A stretch of 64,000 nt of DNA from contig NZ_CAMZOK010000001.1 in the NCBI RefSeq assembly GCF_947331465.1, positions 1,488,001 to 1,552,000 of the forward strand. The letters run 5' to 3'. The position numbers were made by a program, and so were the translations under genes. This stretch comes from Shimia sp. Alg240-R146. GTDB lineage: Bacteria; Pseudomonadota; Alphaproteobacteria; Rhodobacterales; Rhodobacteraceae. The notes under the pieces were generated by a model that worked only from the letters and a program-made list of their open reading frames with translations, was not told the origin of the DNA and did not search any database. Of this stretch, positions 50,567-59,193 are shown piece after piece (positions within the stretch are counted from its first letter, which is position 1; each line of letters begins with the position of its first letter).

Positions 50567-51433
50567 TTAAAGCAGCGCCATGAAGGCTGGCCAAGCTTCG
50601 GGGTCCGCCACGGTTTTGTCCCGACAAAAGGCGTTACACATGCCGAAGGTGCGCCCGTCTATCTGCAAGAAATGCGTGGAGGGCTTGCCGGAATAGGGGC
50701 ACGTCGCGTTTTCCGCAGGGCCGGTTTCTACAGGTGTGGCGTTCATTGCGTCTGGCCCGGGCCATGGGCGGGTTTCAAAGTCCTTGGCATACCACGGCAG
50801 GGTTGCACCGTGTACCATCCCCATTGCCCGCCAGCGGCGGAATGCAGGGTCGGCCAAGTGTGCAGCGACATAAGATTGGGCTTCAGGCCCAACGGGGAGG
50901 TTGTAGCCCGCGATGCGTGCTGCAACGGGGGCGAACATGGCGTCAGCAACCGAATAGTCGCCGCAAAGCCAAGGGCCGGTCGGCGCACAAGTGTCGCGGG
51001 CATGGGACCAAATGATTTCAAGCCGCGCGAGGTCGTCGCGGACCGCGTCGGACGGGGCGGCATCCTGATATGACAGGCGCAGATTCATCGGGCAATCGGA
51101 CCGCAACGCCATGAAGCCCGAGTGCATCTCTGCCGCGAGTGACCGTGCAGTTGCACGGGCCTTGGGCTCGGAGGGCCAAAAACCGGCCTCGGGGTGGCGG
51201 CTGGCCAGCTCTTCGCCGATGGCGAGGCTGTCAGAAACCACTGCACCCTCGGGTGTGATCATTGTGGGCACTGTGCGCGCGGGCGCAAATTGGGCCAGCT
51301 GTTCGCCGACCGATTTATCGGAGAAATCCACCATGGTTTGCGCACGGGAGAGTCCAAATTTTTCAAACAAGAGCCAGCCGCGGAGCGACCACGAAGAATA
51401 GGCGTAATCGCCAAGAAGAAGCTGATAGGTCAT
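50567..51433 (-). CDS. glutathione S-transferase with a cysteine-bearing C-terminal extension
   Basis: A 288-residue GST. The thioredoxin-like domain starts YQLLLGDYAYSSWSLRGWLL, with the serine-containing SSWSLRG site, and the cis-proline is in ARTVPTMI. The helical domain follows from about residue 90 to 235. The last 44 residues are extra: C245-PYSGKP, then GRTFGM-C266-NAF-C270-RDKT. This resembles a small YHS/TRASH-like or zinc-binding module that standard GSTs lack. AAGGAT precedes the ATG. The substrate is unknown. I recall similar tails in other Rhodobacteraceae, so it may be a conserved fusion. Confidence 0.82.
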   Translation of the reverse strand: MTYQLLLGDYAYSSWSLRGWLLFEKFGLSRAQTMVDFSDKSVGEQLAQFAPARTVPTMITPEGAVVSDSLAIGEELASRHPEAGFWPSEPKARATARSLAAEMHSGFMALRSDCPMNLRLSYQDAAPSDAVRDDLARLEIIWSHARDTCAPTGPWLCGDYSVADAMFAPVAARIAGYNLPVGPEAQSYVAAHLADPAFRRWRAMGMVHGATLPWYAKDFETRPWPGPDAMNATPVETGPAENATCPYSGKPSTHFLQIDGRTFGMCNAFCRDKTVADPEAWPAFMALL

Positions 51434-51491
51434 ATCCTTAACCTAGCGCCAGTTCATCCATCGCCAAAGCCAAAGATTGTGGCGACTTGCA

Positions 51492-52067
51492 TCACGCGAT
51501 GTGATTAATGCGTTTGAGGGACCAGTCATCATCGATATGGATCGAGGTCACCGACAGGTTGTCGATGCGGTGCCCGAACGCCTCAGACGCGGTCAGGCGT
51601 TCGGCACGCTGGATCTGGGTGAGGATGACCCCGAAATGCACAACAACGATGAGCTTTTGCCCTGCATGGTTGGTGACTAGACGGTCGATGCCGCGATCAA
51701 CGCGTGTGGTGACGTCATTCCAGCTTTCGCCGTTGGGAGGGCGCACATCGCCCGGGTGCTCCCAGTAGGCACGGATGCGGTCAGGGTCTTCGGCTTCGAT
51801 GTCTGTGAACTTTTTGAGCTCCCAATCGCCGAAGTGGATTTCACGCAGGTCGGCGTCGTGGGGCAAACGAGAGCGGCTGCCTTGAATTGCGTCAGCCGTT
51901 GCTATCGTTCGGGTCAGATCCGAGGAAATGACTATGCCATCAGCAGGCAACATATCCGACAAGCGTGCGAGCGCAGCGGTGTCTGAAAGATCCGCTGGCA
52001 AGTCGGACCAGCCAACCATGGTTTTGGCATGGGTCGGCCCGTGGCGCACAAGATGCAGTTCCGTCAT
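51492..52067 (-). CDS. histidine phosphatase family protein, possibly alpha-ribazole phosphatase (CobC-like)
   Basis: A 191-residue phosphatase of the phosphoglycerate-mutase-like fold. LHLVRHGPTHAK gives the RHG nucleophile motif, SDLTRTIATADAI the second arginine, REIHFGDWE the acid residue and VVVHFGVI the second histidine. The start ATG 52067 overlaps the stop of cobU by 4 bases, so it is translated with a cobalamin-synthesis enzyme. That supports a role in removing the phosphate from alpha-ribazole phosphate, but SixA-like or general phosphatase activity is possible. Confidence 0.78.
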   Translation of the reverse strand: MTELHLVRHGPTHAKTMVGWSDLPADLSDTAALARLSDMLPADGIVISSDLTRTIATADAIQGSRSRLPHDADLREIHFGDWELKKFTDIEAEDPDRIRAYWEHPGDVRPPNGESWNDVTTRVDRGIDRLVTNHAGQKLIVVVHFGVILTQIQRAERLTASEAFGHRIDNLSVTSIHIDDDWSLKRINHIA

Positions 52068-52585
52068 GGCAGGTCTCCTTTGAGGACCATTGGCAGACCG
52101 GCCACAACCAGAACCGCAAGGTCGGCCTGCGCGGCGACGGCCTGGTTCAATTGGCCTTGGGCGTCGCGGAATTGGCGGGCGAGTTTGTTGTCGGGTACAA
52201 CATCCAGTCCGACTTCGTTTGAAACCACAACGACGCGGCCTTTGCAGGTCGCGAGTGCATCCAAGAACTTGTTGGTTTCTACTTCTAGATCGCTTTCGGC
52301 GAGCAGGTGATTGGACAGCCACATCGTGGCGCAGTCCAGCAAGACCACTTCGGATTCCGTGAGTTGCGTGAGATCATCGGCGGTGTTCAGCGGAGTTTCG
52401 ATGGTGCGCCAGTTGGTGCCACGCTGCGCCAAATGCGCGGCCACCTTGGCGCGCATTTCTTCGTCAAATGCTTGCGCTGTCGCGAGATACACACGCGGCG
52501 CGCCGGTGCTCACCACCAGCGACTCGGCAAATTCGGATTTGCCGGAGGAGGCGCCTCCTAAGATCAGGCTCAGTTTTGGCAGCAT
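52064..52585 (-). CDS. cobU: adenosylcobinamide kinase/guanylyltransferase
   Basis: A 173-residue bifunctional enzyme (CobU/CobP) that phosphorylates adenosylcobinamide and then attaches GMP in the late lower-ligand steps of vitamin B12 synthesis. The P-loop is LILGGASSGKSEFAE at residues 7-21, followed by VYLATAQAFDEEM and LLDCATMWLSNHLL with the conserved D-C-x-T. The length is normal. It pairs with a histidine phosphatase. B12 made or salvaged here would supply ethylmalonyl-CoA mutase, although no other cob gene is in the window. Confidence 0.94.
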   Translation of the reverse strand: MLPKLSLILGGASSGKSEFAESLVVSTGAPRVYLATAQAFDEEMRAKVAAHLAQRGTNWRTIETPLNTADDLTQLTESEVVLLDCATMWLSNHLLAESDLEVETNKFLDALATCKGRVVVVSNEVGLDVVPDNKLARQFRDAQGQLNQAVAAQADLAVLVVAGLPMVLKGDLP

Positions 52586-52721
52586 GTGTCATCCGTCTGT
52601 TGCGCTGGCGCGTAGATTGTCAAAAGATGGCGCAAGTGCAAGGGGCTGTGTGTTAGCAACCCTGTGGATGTGCTTGTCGGTCGTTAACTCTGCGTGGTGT
52701 TTGGCCCGCGAAAGGAGCCAT

Positions 52722-53528
52722 ATGAAACAGAGTGTCGCGTTGATGGCATTTGCCGTGTCGGTCATCACAGGTAGTGCGGGCGCGGAAGAGATATTTGTGG
52801 CGGATTTCGGGGACTTGCCTCAGGCGCAGGTCGTTTTTCTAGGCGAAGTACACGACAATCCGCACCATCATGACAACCAGGCGGCGGCGGTGGTGGCGAT
52901 TGCCCCCACGGCTGTGGTGTTTGAAATGCTGACGCGTGAGAAGGCCGCAGCGGTAACGCCCAGTCTGCTAAAAGATCCGGCGCAATTGGCTACGGAGCTG
53001 GATTGGGCGAACACCGGCTGGCCGGATTTTGAGATCTATTATCCGGTGTTTGCTGCCAGCGCGGGGGCGGAGATTTACGGAGCGCAGGTGCCGCGTGCGG
53101 CGGCCCGTGCGGCGGTGATGGGCGAGGATTTGGCCGAAGCCTTTGGCGAAGGGGCCGAGCGGTTTGGGTTGCTTGCAAAATTGCCCGAAGCGCAACAGGA
53201 GGAGCGCGAAGCCAAGCAGATGGCGGCGCATTGTGATGCGTTGCCTGCCGAAATGTTGCCGGGAATGGTTTTGGCCCAGAGATTGCGAGACGCGTCATTG
53301 GCGCGCGCCGCAATGTCCGCGTTGGCCGAAACGGGCGGGCCCGTCGTGGTGATCACAGGAAACGGACATGCGCGGACGGATTGGGGGGCACCTGCCTTGT
53401 TGCCACAAGAGGTTTCTGTCTTATCCATCGCCCAGATTGAAGCTCAGTCGGAGGGGCAGGAACCGTTCGACAAGTGGTTGGTGACCGCAGCGGCAGAGCG
53501 TGAAGACCCCTGTGCGGCCTTCAAATAG
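52722..53528 (+). CDS. ChaN family iron/haem-binding-type lipoprotein-like protein
   Basis: A 268-residue secreted protein. The signal MKQSVALMAFAVSVITGSAG is followed by IFVADFGDLPQAQVVFLGEV. The core HDNPHHHDNQAA then VFEMLTREKAA fits the ChaN/DUF399 pattern, with several histidines near H48. GPVVVITGNGHARTDWG near residue 205 is the conserved second histidine block. It lacks a lipobox, so it is probably soluble in the periplasm. ChaN-type proteins bind haem or iron in some species. AAAGGAG precedes the ATG at 52722. It is divergent from cobU. Confidence 0.82.
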   Translation: MKQSVALMAFAVSVITGSAGAEEIFVADFGDLPQAQVVFLGEVHDNPHHHDNQAAAVVAIAPTAVVFEMLTREKAAAVTPSLLKDPAQLATELDWANTGWPDFEIYYPVFAASAGAEIYGAQVPRAAARAAVMGEDLAEAFGEGAERFGLLAKLPEAQQEEREAKQMAAHCDALPAEMLPGMVLAQRLRDASLARAAMSALAETGGPVVVITGNGHARTDWGAPALLPQEVSVLSIAQIEAQSEGQEPFDKWLVTAAAEREDPCAAFK

Positions 53529-53535
53529 CGCTAAG

Positions 53536-53596
53536 GTCGGCTTGTGTCGCAGGGACGCGCAGCATAGGTTTGCATCACGTGACACAAAAGGCCGAC
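53536..53596 (+). other. long inverted repeat in the leader before coaBC
   Basis: GTCGGC-TTGTGTC (53536-53548) and GACACAA-AAG-GCCGAC (53581-53596) are complementary except for a three-base bulge, enclosing about 32 bases. It lies immediately upstream of the coaBC ATG and after the ChaN gene. It may be an operator or a hairpin limiting read-through. Confidence 0.35.
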
Positions 53597-53599
53597 AAC

Positions 53600-54790
53600 A
53601 TGCTGACGGATAAGCGCATTCTATTGATTATTGCAGGCGGCATTGCCGCCTTTAAATCGCTTGATCTGATCCGGCGCCTGCGGGAGCGCGGCGCATGGGT
53701 GACACCTGTGCTGACACGTGCGGCCGAAGAGTTTGTGACGCCTTTGTCCGTGTCGTCGCTGGCGGGAGAAAAGGTTTATCGCGATCTGTTTGACCTGACC
53801 GATGAGGCAGAGATGGGGCACATTCAGTTATCCCGTTCAGCGGATTTGATCGTGGTTGCGCCGGGTACGGCGGACTTGATGGCCAAGATGGCGAACGGGT
53901 TGGCCAATGACATGGCCTCGACGTTGCTTTTGGCGACAGATACCCCGGTTCTGGTGGCGCCCGCGATGAACGTGCGCATGTGGGAACACCCCGCAACACA
54001 GCGCAATCTGGCGACTTTGAGGGCGGACGGGGTGAGCTTTGTTGGTCCCAATGAAGGCGATATGGCCTGCGGTGAATTTGGACCGGGGCGGATGTCGGAA
54101 CCCCTTGAAATTGTTGCGGCAATCGAAGGCGCGATGAAGGTCGGTCCGTTGTCAGGACGACGTATTCTGGTGACGTCGGGTCCGACGCATGAGCCGATTG
54201 ATCCGGTCAGATACATCGCCAACCGATCCTCGGGGTCGCAAGGTACTGCCATCGCTGAAGCACTGGTGGCGCAAGGAGCAGACGTGGTGTTTGTGACCGG
54301 CCCTGCGGATGCCGCGCGGCCGCATGGGGTGCATCTGGTCGAGGTCGAAACCGCCCAAGAGATGATGCGGGCAGTGCAGGGCGCGCTGCCGGTAGACGCT
54401 GCAGTTTTTAGCGCGGCCGTGGCCGATTGGCGGGTCTCTAGCGCCTCTGACAGCAAGATAAAAAAGACCAAGGACGGCTTGCCGACTTTGGAGTTTGCAG
54501 AAAATCCGGACATCCTTGCCACAGTGAGCCAAATGGCGGAAGGGCGGCCAGATCTGGTGGTTGGCTTCGCGGCGGAGACGGATGACGTGATTGAAAACGC
54601 AACCGCGAAGCGTTTGCGCAAAGGCTGTGACTGGATTGTGGCCAACGATGTGAGCCCGGAAACAGGGATCATGGGCGGCAGCGAAAACGCGGTGACGTTG
54701 ATTTCCGATAAGGGCGCGGAGAGCTGGCCGCGCATGAGCAAAGGCGAAGTCGCGCGTCAATTGGCGGAACGGATCGCAAAAACGCTTTGA
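53600..54790 (+). CDS. coaBC: bifunctional phosphopantothenoylcysteine decarboxylase/synthetase
   Basis: A 396-residue fusion catalysing two steps to 4'-phosphopantetheine in coenzyme A synthesis. The N-terminal CoaC flavoprotein domain has LIIAGGIAAFKSLDLIRRL, GTADLMAKMANGLANDM and APAMNVRMWEHPATQRN. The C-terminal CoaB synthetase has VTSGPTHEPIDPVRYIANRS and SKIKKTKDGLPTL. Both domains are intact. I chose ATG 53600 (MLTDKRILLI), since an upstream in-frame TTG is less likely. dut follows 49 bases later in the same direction, a known coaBC-dut pairing. Confidence 0.95.
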   Translation: MLTDKRILLIIAGGIAAFKSLDLIRRLRERGAWVTPVLTRAAEEFVTPLSVSSLAGEKVYRDLFDLTDEAEMGHIQLSRSADLIVVAPGTADLMAKMANGLANDMASTLLLATDTPVLVAPAMNVRMWEHPATQRNLATLRADGVSFVGPNEGDMACGEFGPGRMSEPLEIVAAIEGAMKVGPLSGRRILVTSGPTHEPIDPVRYIANRSSGSQGTAIAEALVAQGADVVFVTGPADAARPHGVHLVEVETAQEMMRAVQGALPVDAAVFSAAVADWRVSSASDSKIKKTKDGLPTLEFAENPDILATVSQMAEGRPDLVVGFAAETDDVIENATAKRLRKGCDWIVANDVSPETGIMGGSENAVTLISDKGAESWPRMSKGEVARQLAERIAKTL

Positions 54791-54839
54791 GATCAAGATT
54801 TTGCGCTGATGGCGTTGGTGTTTTGGGGGAAGAAAAGTC

Positions 54840-55307
54840 ATGACCGAGGTGCCCATCAAATTGCGCTGGTTGGACGGGGCAGATCAAACCGTGGGCCTAC
54901 CGTCTTATGAGACAGCGGGGTCTGCAGGGGCGGATGTGCGTGCAAATTTTCCCGAAACCCAACGCGATGGCATAACTTTGGCACCGGGAGAGCGGGCCTT
55001 GGTGTCCACTGGTTTGTCGCTTGAAATTCCGGCTGGATATGAGGTGCAGATGCGTCCCCGATCCGGTTTGGCGCTGAAGCATGGGATCACGCTGCCCAAT
55101 AGCCCGGGCACGATTGACAGTGACTATCGCGGGCCGCTTGGCGTGATCGTGTTGAACGCGGGACAGGAACCGTTTGAGATCGACCACGGAATGCGCATAG
55201 CGCAGATGGTCGTTGCCCCGGTTTTGACTGCAAAATTTGAAATGCATCAAGACCTTAGCGCCAGTGAGCGTGGAAGTGGCGGGTTTGGCTCGACGGGTGT
55301 TCGCTGA
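54840..55307 (+). CDS. dut: deoxyuridine 5'-triphosphate nucleotidohydrolase
   Basis: A 155-residue trimeric dUTPase that hydrolyses dUTP to dUMP and keeps uracil out of DNA. The five motifs are visible: [12 protein letters not shown] near residue 22, [24 protein letters not shown] containing the catalytic aspartate, RIAQMVVAP and the C-terminal [10 protein letters not shown] that closes on the substrate. GGGGGAAG precedes the ATG. The stop overlaps the moeB start by one base. Confidence 0.95.
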   Translation: MTEVPIKLRWLDGADQTVGLPSYETAGSAGADVRANFPETQRDGITLAPGERALVSTGLSLEIPAGYEVQMRPRSGLALKHGITLPNSPGTIDSDYRGPLGVIVLNAGQEPFEIDHGMRIAQMVVAPVLTAKFEMHQDLSASERGSGGFGSTGVR

Positions 55308-56368
55308 TGCTTATGGTGTTGGCGATGGCGGCCGCAATCTGGGGCGTTGGGGCCTTGGCTGGCGCCCCAAAGAGGCTGCGCTGGACGATGATTGCTGTGC
55401 TGTACTTTGCGGTTCTCGGTCTGCATCTGGTGCTGGAAGAGGGCCACCCCTTGCGGATGGCAACCGGGGAATCCTCAGCGCTTTGGGCGATTTTGGGCGG
55501 TGCCGCCGCGTTGGTTTTGGTTTACCGAGAGGTGCTAAGTCTGTTGCGCAACAAGGCGGACGCCAATGCAAAATCCGCAGAGCCACTAGTCGCGGACGGA
55601 CCATTTTCTGACACCGAGTTGAACCGCTATGCACGTCATATTGTGCTGCGTGAAATCGGCGGATTGGGGCAGAAAAAACTGAAAGATGCCAAGGTGTTGG
55701 TCATCGGCGCTGGCGGGTTGGGATCGCCTGCGCTGCTGTATCTGGCAGCTGCGGGCGTTGGCACAATCGGGGTTGTGGATGATGATGTTGTCGACAACTC
55801 CAACCTGCAGCGGCAGGTGATCCATCCGGATCGGATGATTGGCGAACCCAAGGTGTTTTCCGCGGCTGAGGCCATGACTGCGCAGAACCCGTTTGTCACC
55901 GTGAACCCCTATAACCGCCGCCTGAGCGCGGATGACGCAGCATCCTTGATTGGTGACTATGATTTGGTGCTGGATGGGACAGACAATTTCGACACTCGTT
56001 ATCTCGTCAACCGGACCTGCGTATCATTGGACAAGCCTCTGATTTCAGGTGCACTTTCGCAATGGGAAGGGCAATTGAGCGTGTTTGATCCGGCCAATGG
56101 CGCGCCCTGTTACCAGTGCATTTTTCCGACTGCCCCCGCGCCTGAACTGGCGCCCAGTTGTGCCGAAGCCGGCGTGATAGGTCCCTTGCCAGGCGTTGTC
56201 GGTACGATGATGGCTGTGGAGGCGGTCAAGGTCATCACTGGCGCGGGCGCGGTGCTGCGCGGTGAAATGATGATTTATGACGCATTGTGGGGCGAAACCC
56301 GTAAAATCACGCTGCGGCCACGAGCGGACTGTCCGACCTGTGGTGGGGCAAAATCGGCTTCTGTATAG
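55307..56368 (+). CDS. moeB: molybdopterin-synthase adenylyltransferase-like protein with N-terminal membrane anchor
   Basis: A 353-residue E1-like protein. The first 85 residues form about three hydrophobic helices ([49 protein letters not shown]), absent in E. coli MoeB. From about residue 100 comes the MoeB domain: LNRYARHIVLREIGGLGQ, VLVIGAGGLGSPALLYLAAAG for ATP, DGTDNFDTRYLVN, and the zinc ligands CYQC and CPTC. APSCAEAGVIG supplies the conserved cysteine of this family. It adenylates MoaD or a ThiS-like protein; the exact partner is not visible. It starts at the dut stop with a one-base overlap. Confidence 0.88.
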   Translation: MLMVLAMAAAIWGVGALAGAPKRLRWTMIAVLYFAVLGLHLVLEEGHPLRMATGESSALWAILGGAAALVLVYREVLSLLRNKADANAKSAEPLVADGPFSDTELNRYARHIVLREIGGLGQKKLKDAKVLVIGAGGLGSPALLYLAAAGVGTIGVVDDDVVDNSNLQRQVIHPDRMIGEPKVFSAAEAMTAQNPFVTVNPYNRRLSADDAASLIGDYDLVLDGTDNFDTRYLVNRTCVSLDKPLISGALSQWEGQLSVFDPANGAPCYQCIFPTAPAPELAPSCAEAGVIGPLPGVVGTMMAVEAVKVITGAGAVLRGEMMIYDALWGETRKITLRPRADCPTCGGAKSASV

Positions 56369-56472
56369 CGGCTGTTTCACGTCGGTATCGCGTCGGTGCG
56401 GAAATGTGATGCGCACTCGATTGCAGCCCGGTGATTGGCGACATAGGGTGGCGGCAAAAGGAGACTTTCGCC

Positions 56473-58485
56473 ATGACCAACCCGCTGCTGAGTGACTGGA
56501 CCACCCCGTTCAAAATCGCGCCATTTAATAAGATTGGCGATGCGGATTTTGCGCCGGCCTTTGACGTGGCACTGGCAGAGCATCAGGCGGAGGTCACGGC
56601 GATTGCGGACAATCCAGAGGCTCCGACGTTTTCCAACACAGTTGAGGCATTGGAAGCGGCGGGCGTTGCGCTGGACAAAGTGTTGTCGGTGTTCTTTTCC
56701 GTCGCGGGGGCGGACAGCAACCCCGAGCGCGAGGCCTTGCAACGTGACTTTTCACCGAAGCTCGCAGCCCATAGCGCGGAGATTTCGTCAAACAAGGCGC
56801 TGTTTGACCGGATCGCCACCGTTTGGGGGGCACGCGATGAGTTGGACCTGACAGAAGAACAGCAACGCGTTTTGATGCTGACCCATCGTGGGTTTGTGCG
56901 CGGTGGTGCCGCGCTTGATGGCGCGGAAGAAGCCCGCATGAAAGACATCAAATCGCGCCTTGCTGTGCTGGGCACTGAATTCACGCAGAACCTTTTGGCG
57001 GATGAGCGCGAGTGGTTCATGCCGCTGACTGAGCAAGACCTAGAGGGTCTGCCGAACTTTGTGGTCGATGCAATGCGGGCGGCCGGGGAAGAGAAGGGCG
57101 CGGATGGGCCGGTTGTGACGTTGTCGCGATCAGTGATCGTGCCGTTTTTGCAGTTCTCGCCGCGTCGGGATTTGCGAGAGATTGCCTTTGCAGCTTGGGC
57201 AGCACGTGGGGCCAATGGTGGGAAAACCGACAATCGGGCGATCGCGGCGGAAACACTGGCTTTGCGCGAGGAACGGGCAAAGCTGTTGGGCTACGACAGT
57301 TTTTCGGATTTCAAGTTGGAGACCGAGATGGCCAAAACGCCCGAAGCAGTGCGCGCGTTGTTGATGGCGGTTTGGGAACCGGCGAAAGCGCGGGCCGAAG
57401 CGGATGGCGCTGTTTTGACGGACATGATGCACGGCGACGGGATCAACGGCGATCTGGAGCCTTGGGATTGGCGGTATTATGCGGAGAAACGGCGCAAGGC
57501 CGAACATGATCTGGATGAGGCGGCGCTTAAGCCATACCTGCAGCTGGAGCGCATGATTGAAGCGAGCTTCGCCTGCGCGACGCGGTTGTTTGGACTAACG
57601 TTTAAGGAGCTGGACGTGCCGCTTTACCATGCGGATTGCCGGGCATGGGAAGTGACGCGTGACGGGTCGCACGTGGCTGTGTTCATCGGTGACTATTTTG
57701 CGCGCGGCGGAAAGCGGTCCGGGGCGTGGTGTTCTGCGATGCGCGGACAAGCGAAATTCCCTGAGGTGCAGGGGCCGGTTGTGATCAATGTTTGCAATTT
57801 CGCAAAGGGTGATCCGGCGCTGCTGAGCTACGATGATGCGCGCACGTTGTTCCATGAGTTTGGGCACGCGCTGCATCAGATGTTGTCAAACGTGACCTAT
57901 GAAAGCGTGTCGGGCACATCCGTGGCACGTGATTTTGTGGAATTGCCAAGCCAGCTTTATGAGCATTGGCTTGAGGTGCCGGAAGTGCTGGCAGAATTTG
58001 CCACACATGCCGAGACCGGTGAGGCGATGCCGCAGGACATGTTGGAGAAAGTCCTCGGCGCTGCGAATTTCGATCAGGGGTTTGCGACGGTGGAATACGT
58101 CGCTTCGGCGTTGGTGGATCTGGCGTTTCATGACGGGGCGGCGCCAGCTGATCCGATGGCGAAACAGGCGGAGGTTCTGGCCGAACTGGGCATGCCGCGC
58201 GCCATCACAATGCGCCACGCAACGCCGCAGTTTGCGCATGTCTTTGCTGGCGATGGCTATAGCTCCGGCTACTACAGCTATATGTGGTCCGAAGTGATGG
58301 ATGCGGATGCGTTCGAAGCCTTTGAGGAAGCAGGCAGCCCGTTTGATGCGGCGACAGCCAAAGCGCTGGAAACCCACATCCTGTCGACCGGCGGCACCGT
58401 CGAAGCAGATGCGCTTTATGAGCGGTTCCGCGGGCGGTTGCCGGGCGTGGAGGCTCTGCTTAAGGGGCGTGGACTGGCGGCTTAA
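56473..58485 (+). CDS. dcp: M3 family metallopeptidase, peptidyl-dipeptidase Dcp type
   Basis: A 670-residue thimet-oligopeptidase-family protease. The zinc site is LFHEFGHALHQML (HExGH) at about residue 465, with a later glutamate in the SGTSVARDFVELPSQLYEHW segment. The N-terminal helical domain starts NPLLSDWTTPFKIAPFNKIG, and the C-terminal FAGDGYSSGYYSYMWSEVMD is the conserved substrate-binding loop. I chose ATG 56473 behind AAAAGGAGAC. It removes dipeptides from peptides in the cytoplasm, as no signal is present. Oligopeptidase A is the close alternative; the length and motifs favour Dcp. Confidence 0.92.
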   Translation: MTNPLLSDWTTPFKIAPFNKIGDADFAPAFDVALAEHQAEVTAIADNPEAPTFSNTVEALEAAGVALDKVLSVFFSVAGADSNPEREALQRDFSPKLAAHSAEISSNKALFDRIATVWGARDELDLTEEQQRVLMLTHRGFVRGGAALDGAEEARMKDIKSRLAVLGTEFTQNLLADEREWFMPLTEQDLEGLPNFVVDAMRAAGEEKGADGPVVTLSRSVIVPFLQFSPRRDLREIAFAAWAARGANGGKTDNRAIAAETLALREERAKLLGYDSFSDFKLETEMAKTPEAVRALLMAVWEPAKARAEADGAVLTDMMHGDGINGDLEPWDWRYYAEKRRKAEHDLDEAALKPYLQLERMIEASFACATRLFGLTFKELDVPLYHADCRAWEVTRDGSHVAVFIGDYFARGGKRSGAWCSAMRGQAKFPEVQGPVVINVCNFAKGDPALLSYDDARTLFHEFGHALHQMLSNVTYESVSGTSVARDFVELPSQLYEHWLEVPEVLAEFATHAETGEAMPQDMLEKVLGAANFDQGFATVEYVASALVDLAFHDGAAPADPMAKQAEVLAELGMPRAITMRHATPQFAHVFAGDGYSSGYYSYMWSEVMDADAFEAFEEAGSPFDAATAKALETHILSTGGTVEADALYERFRGRLPGVEALLKGRGLAA

Positions 58486-58515
58486 AGCCCACTCCCGTCC
58501 CTGCGGGTTGGGCAT

Positions 58516-58539
58516 GGCTCACGTCTGACGATGTGAGCC
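58516..58539. other. stem-loop in the convergent gap between dcp and yciB
   Basis: GGCTCACGTC (58516-58525) pairs with GATGTGAGCC (58530-58539) through ten positions with one wobble and a TGAC loop. GGGGCGAGCCCCTTT follows at 58544. Together these could stop transcription from either side, but there is no long T-run. Confidence 0.4.
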
Positions 58540-58556
58540 TGACGGGGCGAGCCCCT

Positions 58557-59183
58557 TTAGGACGCTTCGTCTGTCTCTTCTGCGTAGTCCTGAAACACTT
58601 TGCCCTGCGTCATGAAGAACGCAAAAATCGCCGCTGTGAGGCCGAAGGTTTTGAAGTTCACCCAGGCTTGCTCGCTCATCAGGCGCCAGACCAGTTCGTT
58701 GGCGATGGCGAGGCCAAAGAAAAACATCATCAGGCGTTTGGTCAGGATCATCCATCCCTCGTGTTTGAGAGGCATCATGCCTTCCATCACGTGACGCAGA
58801 TAAGATTGGCCGCGCATCAAACCCACCGCAAGGATGCCGCCAAACATCACATAAAGGATCGTGGGCTTCATTTTGATAAAGCGTGGATCGTTCAGCCAGA
58901 CCGTCAACCCGCCAAAGACCACCACAAGCACAAGCGTCATGACCTGCATCTTTGACAGATGGCCCGTGAGTTTCCACAAGATACCTGTTGTGAGGATCAG
59001 CAACGGCACAAACATCGCGGTCACAAGGATGAAGCCCTGATACTCGGTGCCACCCAAAGTGAAGGTGGCGTCTTTCAGGCGCATGTAGCCGATGAAGAAC
59101 AGGACTATCGGGCCGAGTTCCAGACCCGTTTTAAGCCACGGGTTGATCTTCTTTTGGGTCGGTTCCGGCGTTTGCTCAGACAT
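58557..59183 (-). CDS. yciB: inner membrane septation protein YciB (IspZ/septation protein A)
   Basis: A 208-residue protein with about five helices. Typical YciB/IspZ features are LELGPIVLFFIGYMRLKDA near the start and FGGLTVWLNDPRFIKMKPT in the centre, followed by NELVWRLMSEQAWVNFK. Family members maintain envelope integrity and intracellular division in some bacteria. I chose ATG 59183, preceded by AAGGAGCG. It is the last gene of the ftsY-eamA-yciB unit and lies 10 bases after the DMT gene. Confidence 0.9.
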   Translation of the reverse strand: MSEQTPEPTQKKINPWLKTGLELGPIVLFFIGYMRLKDATFTLGGTEYQGFILVTAMFVPLLILTTGILWKLTGHLSKMQVMTLVLVVVFGGLTVWLNDPRFIKMKPTILYVMFGGILAVGLMRGQSYLRHVMEGMMPLKHEGWMILTKRLMMFFFGLAIANELVWRLMSEQAWVNFKTFGLTAAIFAFFMTQGKVFQDYAEETDEAS

Positions 59184-59193
59184 GGGCGCTCCT

